Assembly: GCA_017461465.1 (NCBI GenBank)
Contig: JAFTYN010000110.1
Location: forward strand, 1-10,036
Length of the DNA stretch: 10,036 bases
Direction: 5' to 3'
DNA from: Bacilli bacterium
GTDB taxonomy: Bacteria > Bacillota_I > Bacilli_A > RF39 > UBA660
Numbering within the stretch: position 1 is the first letter of the stretch; each line of letters begins with the position of its first letter. The notes under the pieces are model-generated. The model was not told where the DNA came from and did no database searches. It was given only the letters and a program-made list of their open reading frames with translations. Of the stretch, positions 5,371 through 10,036 are shown piece after piece. The position numbers were made by a program, and so were the translations under genes.

Positions 5371-7914
5371 ATGAAACTTAGTGAAGTAGACATAAATAAA
5401 GTGTCGCCTATGATGCGTCAGTATATAGAAGTAAAAAATGCTAATCCTGATGTAATTATAATGTTTAGAGTTGGCGATTTTTATGAAATGTTTTTTGAAG
5501 ACGCAATAAATGTATCAAGAGAAATAGAACTTACTTTAACTGGTAAAAGTTGTGGTTTAGAAGAAAGAATTCCAATGTGTGGTGTACCACATCATGCAGT
5601 TAATATATATATAGAAAAATTAATAGAAAAAGGTTATAAAGTAGGTATTTGTGAACAATTGGAAGATCCTAGATTTACTAAGGGTCTTGTTAAAAGAGAT
5701 TTAACACAAATAGTAAGTATTGGAACAATTATAAATAATGATAGTTTAAATGAAAAAGATAATAATTATATTGGTAGTATATTAGACTTTAATCATGCTT
5801 ATGTACTTTGTTATGCAGATATATCTACTGGTGATATGTACGTAACATTACTAGAACATAATATAACAAAACTTGTTAGTGAAGTAGTAAGTATTGGAAT
5901 AAAAGAAATAATATTATCTAGTAAGATTGATCCAGAAGTTAATGCACTTTTAAAAAATCAGTTTAAAATATCAACAACTATCACTGATAATATAGAAAAT
6001 TATAAAGAATATGAATATATCTATTCAGATATTGGTGATGCAAGATATATTGAAACTATTAAACATTTACTTACATATGTGACTAATACTCAAAAAAGAA
6101 ATTTATCACATATGCAGAAAGTAGAAATTAAAGACAGTAAAGATTATCTAAAGATGGATATTCATACTAAACGTAATTTAGAACTTACTGAAACTTTAAG
6201 ACTAAAAGATCGTAATTATTCACTTATTTGGCTTTTAGATAAAACAAAAACTGCTATGGGTTCTAGAATGCTTAAACATTTTATTGAGAATCCACTTGTT
6301 AGTAAAGAAGAAATTGAAAGAAGATATGATACTGTTGAAATACTTTTAAAAGAATTTATTTTAAAAGAAGAACTTCAAAATTTATTATATGAGGTATATG
6401 ACTTAGAAAGATTATCTGGTAGAGTAGCGTATGGAAGTGCTAATGCTAGGGATTTATTACAACTTAAAACTTCATTAAAAGTATTACCTGATATAAATAA
6501 TATTTTAAAACAAATTAATTTTTATAAAGAAATAAAACCTGTAGATGAATTATTTAATTTACTTGAAGAAAGTATTTATGAAAATCCTCCAGTAGGTATT
6601 AAAGAAGGATATCTAATTAAAGAAGGATATAATAGTGAACTTGATGAACTTAAAGAACTAAGAAAAGGCGGAAAAGACTTTGTAGCAAGATTCGAAGCTG
6701 AAGAAAAAGAAAGAACAGGTATAAAGAACTTAAAAGTTGGTTATAACAAAGTCTTTGGATATTATATTGAAGTATCTAAGGGACAAGTAAATTTAGTAAA
6801 AGAAGAATATGGTTATGAAAGAAGACAAACACTTACTAATTGTGAAAGATATATAAGTCCTATTTTAAAAGAAAAAGAAGCTTTAATACTTAATGCTGAA
6901 GAGAAAATTATTGATTTAGAATATGAATTATTCTGTAATATCAGAGATAAAGTTAAAGAATATATTCCACTTTTACAAAATATATCTAAAATAGTAAGTG
7001 AAATAGATGTTATGCAGTCTTTTGCTACTGTTACTGAAAATAATAATTATGTTAGACCAACACTTACTTTAGAAAAAGAAGTTAGAATTATTGATAATAG
7101 ACATCCAGTTGTTGAGAAAGTAACTGGTGGGGAATATGTACCTAATGATATTATTATGGATAAAAAAACTAATATTCTTTTAATAACAGGTCCTAATATG
7201 GCAGGTAAAAGTACATATATGAGGCAAATGGCTATCACTGTTATCATGGCTCAGATAGGATGTTTTGTTCCTGCGAAAGAGGCTTTAATACCGGTATTTG
7301 ATAAGATATTTACTAGAATTGGTGCGAGTGATGATTTAGTAAGTGGCGAATCAACTTTTATGGTTGAAATGCTAGAAGCTAATAATGCCATATTAAATGC
7401 GACTGAAAATAGTTTGATACTATTTGATGAACTTGGTAGAGGCACTGCTACATTTGATGGTATGAGTCTAGCCCAAGCTATAATAGAATACATAAGTGAA
7501 AACATTAAAGCTAAAACTTTATTTTCAACTCATTATCACGAACTTACTGATTTAGAAAATAATTTAAAAGGTCTTAAAAATATACATGTAAGTGCATATG
7601 AAGAAGATGGTAATATTACATTCTTACATAAAATTAAAGAAGGTTCTGTTGATAAGAGTTATGGTATTTATGTAGCAAAACTTGCAAAAATGCCAGAAGA
7701 GTTAATTAAAAGGGCAGATCAAATATTAAAAATATATGAAAATAAAGAGATAAAAAGAGATATAAAAGTGCAACAAGCATTACCATTAGATGACTTGATT
7801 AATGTAAAAAGTGAAGTAGAAGAAGAACTTGAAAAAATAAATGTTTTAGAAACTACACCACTTGAAGCTATGAATATTTTATATAAATTGAAAGAAAAAA
7901 TTAAAAACAAATAA
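5371..7914 (+). CDS. mutS: DNA mismatch repair protein MutS
   Basis: An 847-residue protein of normal MutS1 length. MutS binds mismatches and small loops in new DNA and, with MutL, starts their removal. Domain I carries the mismatch-reading Phe-x-Glu motif in 'GDFYEMF' (Phe37, Glu39). The connector, lever and clamp regions follow (about 125-560). The C-terminal ATPase has Walker A GPNMAGKST (607-615), Walker B with Asp686-Glu687 in 'LILFDELGRGT', and the 'STHYHEL' segment with His721 (719-725). A tail ending in a helix-rich region contains 'QALPLDD' (from Gln802), which loosely resembles the beta-clamp-binding motif of Bacillus MutS. AAGGTGAT (5359-5366) lies 4 bases before the ATG. dxs follows after 12 bases, so they are probably one transcript; mutL, the usual partner, is not adjacent. 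Confidence 0.97.
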   Translation: MKLSEVDINKVSPMMRQYIEVKNANPDVIIMFRVGDFYEMFFEDAINVSREIELTLTGKSCGLEERIPMCGVPHHAVNIYIEKLIEKGYKVGICEQLEDPRFTKGLVKRDLTQIVSIGTIINNDSLNEKDNNYIGSILDFNHAYVLCYADISTGDMYVTLLEHNITKLVSEVVSIGIKEIILSSKIDPEVNALLKNQFKISTTITDNIENYKEYEYIYSDIGDARYIETIKHLLTYVTNTQKRNLSHMQKVEIKDSKDYLKMDIHTKRNLELTETLRLKDRNYSLIWLLDKTKTAMGSRMLKHFIENPLVSKEEIERRYDTVEILLKEFILKEELQNLLYEVYDLERLSGRVAYGSANARDLLQLKTSLKVLPDINNILKQINFYKEIKPVDELFNLLEESIYENPPVGIKEGYLIKEGYNSELDELKELRKGGKDFVARFEAEEKERTGIKNLKVGYNKVFGYYIEVSKGQVNLVKEEYGYERRQTLTNCERYISPILKEKEALILNAEEKIIDLEYELFCNIRDKVKEYIPLLQNISKIVSEIDVMQSFATVTENNNYVRPTLTLEKEVRIIDNRHPVVEKVTGGEYVPNDIIMDKKTNILLITGPNMAGKSTYMRQMAITVIMAQIGCFVPAKEALIPVFDKIFTRIGASDDLVSGESTFMVEMLEANNAILNATENSLILFDELGRGTATFDGMSLAQAIIEYISENIKAKTLFSTHYHELTDLENNLKGLKNIHVSAYEEDGNITFLHKIKEGSVDKSYGIYVAKLAKMPEELIKRADQILKIYENKEIKRDIKVQQALPLDDLINVKSEVEEELEKINVLETTPLEAMNILYKLKEKIKNK

Positions 7915-7926
7915 CGAGGTGATGTT

Positions 7927-9795
7927 ATGCGTATTGAAGATATTAAAAATCCTAAATTTTTAAAAAATATGAAACCAAAAGAATTGGAAAGATTAAGTGC
8001 TGAAATAAGAGAATTTTTAGTTGATAGTGTTTCTAAAACTGGAGGCCATTTATCTTCAAATTTAGGGATAGTAGATCTTACTTTAGCAATTCATAAAGTT
8101 TTTGATACACCTAAAGATAAAATTATATTTGATGTTGGACATCAAGCATACACTCATAAGATATTAACTGGACGTGCAGAAGAATTTAAAAATTTAAGAC
8201 AGTATAATGGTCTATCTGGTTTTCAAAAAAGAGCAGAATCAGTATATGATTGTTATGAAGCTGGTCATTCTTCAACTAGCTTAAGTGCTGCTACTGGTTT
8301 TGCCTTAGCTCGTGACATGGATAAGAAAAAATATAATGTAGTAGCAGTTATTGGTGATGGCTCTATAGGTAATGGACTTGCTTATGAAGCTTTAAATCAT
8401 ATCGGTAGTTTAGATACTAAATTAATAGTAATATTAAATGATAATGAAATGAGTATTTCAGAAAATGTTGGAGCACTTCATAATACACTTGATAAAATAA
8501 GAAGTAATTTTAAATATAATAGTGCTAAAAAGGGTACTAAAAGTACTTTAAATAAAATTCCAGGTGTGGGTAAACACTTATATAAAGGAATTAAACTTGT
8601 TAAAGAATCAGTAAAAAAGATATATATGAAAGAAGGATATCTTTTTGAAGAATTTGGTCTTAATTACTATGGACCTATAAATGGGCATGATTATGATGAA
8701 TTAATTATGTATTTAGAGATGGCTAAAAAAGAAACAAGACCTGTTTTAATTCATGTTATAACAGAAAAAGGAAAAGGCTATAAATATGCTGAAGAAGATA
8801 AAACTGGAACTTGGCATGGTATTGGAAAATTTGATAAGGAAACAGGTAAAGCTATAAAACCTGATGATGATAAAATATCTTGGAGTGAAACAATTTCTAA
8901 GCAGTTAATAGATTTAGCAGAAAAAGATGAAGAAATAGTTGCTATAACTCCTGCTATGGCTAATGGTGCTAAATTAAATGGTTTTAAAGAGAAATATCCA
9001 AAGAGATTTATTGATGTTGGAATAGCGGAAGAGCATGCTTTAGTAATGGCTAATAGTATGGCGTTATGCGGGAAGAAACCATTTGTATCTATATATTCAA
9101 CTTTTCTTCAAAGAGGATATGACCAAGTACAGCAAGATATAGCTAGAATGAATACTAATGTTGTTATTGGCATAGATAGAGCTGGAATAGTTGGAGAAGA
9201 TGGTGAAACTCACCAAGGTATTTATGATATTTCATATTTATCGCATATTCCTAATATGGTTATAATGGCACCTAAAGATAGTATAGAAAGTGGTAATATG
9301 CTTTATACTGCTTTTAATTCTAATAAGCCATGTGCTATAAGATATTCAAGAAATAGAATTAACTATGAGGTTTCTAACTATGAAAAGATTCAAATTGGTT
9401 CTTGGGAAGAATTAAGAAAAGGTTTAGATGGCACAATCATAAGTTATGGAGATTTTTTAGAAAATGCAGTTAGTATTAGTAAAGAATTATTTAGACATAA
9501 ATATAGTATAGGGGTAGTAAATGCTAGATTTATTAAACCTATAGATACTAATTTATTTGAAAGCTTACTTAGTAAAGGTAAACCAATATTCATATATGAA
9601 GAAAGTGCTATAATTGGTTCTTTAGGACAAATGCTTTGTGCTTACGCTTCTAATCACGGTTATAATACTCCAATATATACATTTGCCATAAAAGATAAAT
9701 TTATTGTTCAAGGTAAATGTGATATAATTATTAAGAAGCTAGAATTAGATGTTAATTCAGTTACTCAAAAAATTAGAGATATTTTAGGAGGATAA
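7927..9795 (+). CDS. dxs: 1-deoxy-D-xylulose-5-phosphate synthase
   Basis: A 622-residue, full-length Dxs (E. coli 620). It joins pyruvate and glyceraldehyde 3-phosphate, with loss of CO2, to make DXP, the entry step of the MEP isoprenoid pathway and a precursor for thiamine and pyridoxal synthesis. It uses thiamine diphosphate and Mg. Visible features in order: 'GGHLSSNLG' (His41), 'FDVGHQAYTHKILTGR' (from about 68), 'GHSSTSLSAATG', and the ThDP/Mg motif GDGSIGNG...NDN (Asp144, Asn171, Asn173). The pyrimidine-binding domain carries Glu368 in 'GIAEEHAL', then 'IYSTFLQRGYDQV' and 'DRAGIVGEDGETHQG' with His429; the C-terminal transketolase domain follows. The ribosome site GAGGTGAT (7916-7923) falls between the mutS stop and the ATG, 12 bases apart. 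The next gene starts one base after the stop. Confidence 0.96.
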   Translation: MRIEDIKNPKFLKNMKPKELERLSAEIREFLVDSVSKTGGHLSSNLGIVDLTLAIHKVFDTPKDKIIFDVGHQAYTHKILTGRAEEFKNLRQYNGLSGFQKRAESVYDCYEAGHSSTSLSAATGFALARDMDKKKYNVVAVIGDGSIGNGLAYEALNHIGSLDTKLIVILNDNEMSISENVGALHNTLDKIRSNFKYNSAKKGTKSTLNKIPGVGKHLYKGIKLVKESVKKIYMKEGYLFEEFGLNYYGPINGHDYDELIMYLEMAKKETRPVLIHVITEKGKGYKYAEEDKTGTWHGIGKFDKETGKAIKPDDDKISWSETISKQLIDLAEKDEEIVAITPAMANGAKLNGFKEKYPKRFIDVGIAEEHALVMANSMALCGKKPFVSIYSTFLQRGYDQVQQDIARMNTNVVIGIDRAGIVGEDGETHQGIYDISYLSHIPNMVIMAPKDSIESGNMLYTAFNSNKPCAIRYSRNRINYEVSNYEKIQIGSWEELRKGLDGTIISYGDFLENAVSISKELFRHKYSIGVVNARFIKPIDTNLFESLLSKGKPIFIYEESAIIGSLGQMLCAYASNHGYNTPIYTFAIKDKFIVQGKCDIIIKKLELDVNSVTQKIRDILGG

Positions 9796-9796
9796 T

Positions 9797-10036
9797 ATGG
9801 AATTATTAAAAAAAGAAAATTGGTGGTTATGGCTTATACTAACTATCTTTACTGGCGGAAGTAATTATATATTTTTAGCGGTTTTATTAGACTGTTATGA
9901 TAAAGATGCTTGGTATGCTAACTGGAAATACTGGTTAATTGGATTTCTTTGTTTAGTTTTACCTGCAACAATAATGTTTATGGTATTTATTATAGAAATG
10001 ACTTGTAAAGCAGCATCAAAATTAGAAGTTCCAGGA
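9797..10036 (+). CDS. Small membrane protein of unknown function (3' end outside window)
   Basis: 80 codons are visible, open to the window edge. A perfect AGGAGG (9786-9791), inside the last codons of dxs, lies 5 bases before the ATG at 9797, and only one base separates the dxs stop from this start. It is therefore part of the same transcript and probably translationally coupled. Two membrane helices are visible, about residues 11-31 and 45-68, separated by a Trp/Tyr/Asp-rich loop ('CYDKDAWYANWKYW'). The start is Trp-rich (ENWWLWL). I do not recognise the family. The linkage to dxs does not by itself show a role in isoprenoid metabolism. Confidence 0.75.
   Translation, partial: MELLKKENWWLWLILTIFTGGSNYIFLAVLLDCYDKDAWYANWKYWLIGFLCLVLPATIMFMVFIIEMTCKAASKLEVPG

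Noticed and set aside
7047..7910. Three short - strand open frames opposite the 3' half of mutS
   Set aside because: They are shadows of conserved MutS ATPase codons and lack start signals.

Overview
The window is AT-rich, single-chromosome-style DNA from a low-GC Gram-positive bacterium. Codons are A/T-ending, Shine-Dalgarno sites are strong (GGTGAT, AAGGAG, AGGAGG), and there are rho-independent terminators and a lipoprotein. TGG encodes Trp and TGA is used as a stop, so the standard bacterial code applies. The gene content (YlbJ, a YlbL/SepM-type protease, MutS, Dxs) fits an uncultured Bacillota, probably a gut member of the Bacilli/Erysipelotrichia/RF39-like groups. That placement is inference from gene types and composition; no marker in the window fixes a species.

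Left part (1-2549, + strand): the 3' part of a large surface protein gene, ending in a MucBP-like module, overlaps by 11 bases a gene for an unusual type IV prepilin-like protein. That protein has a prepilin leader and hydrophobic helix, an Ig-like (DUF5011-type) module and a long glycine-rich domain of the kind also found in the ALK/LTK receptors. Together they look like the end of a type IV pilus/pseudopilin surface operon whose other parts lie to the left. A strong hairpin terminator for this operon sits inside the coding region of the convergent next gene.

Middle part (2526-5291): ylbJ (- strand; sporulation-associated Gate-domain membrane protein) is divergent from a YlbL/SepM-like PDZ-Lon membrane protease. 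The two are near neighbours in Bacillus too. The ylbJ start region is peculiar: the best Shine-Dalgarno site precedes an ACG codon, not ATG. Next comes a monocistronic lipoprotein gene of unknown function with its own near-consensus promoter and terminator. The lipoprotein appears to carry a duplicated module.

Right part (5292-10036): mutS (mismatch repair) and dxs (first enzyme of the MEP isoprenoid pathway) are closely spaced and probably cotranscribed. They are followed after one base by the start of a small membrane protein gene that runs off the window. mutL is not next to mutS. There is no gene-free stretch over 300 bases. I see no tRNA, rRNA, CRISPR, insertion sequence or phage feature, and no clear sign of an entirely new system. 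The prepilin/glycine-rich fusion and the ylbJ start and overlap architecture are the parts most worth a second look.
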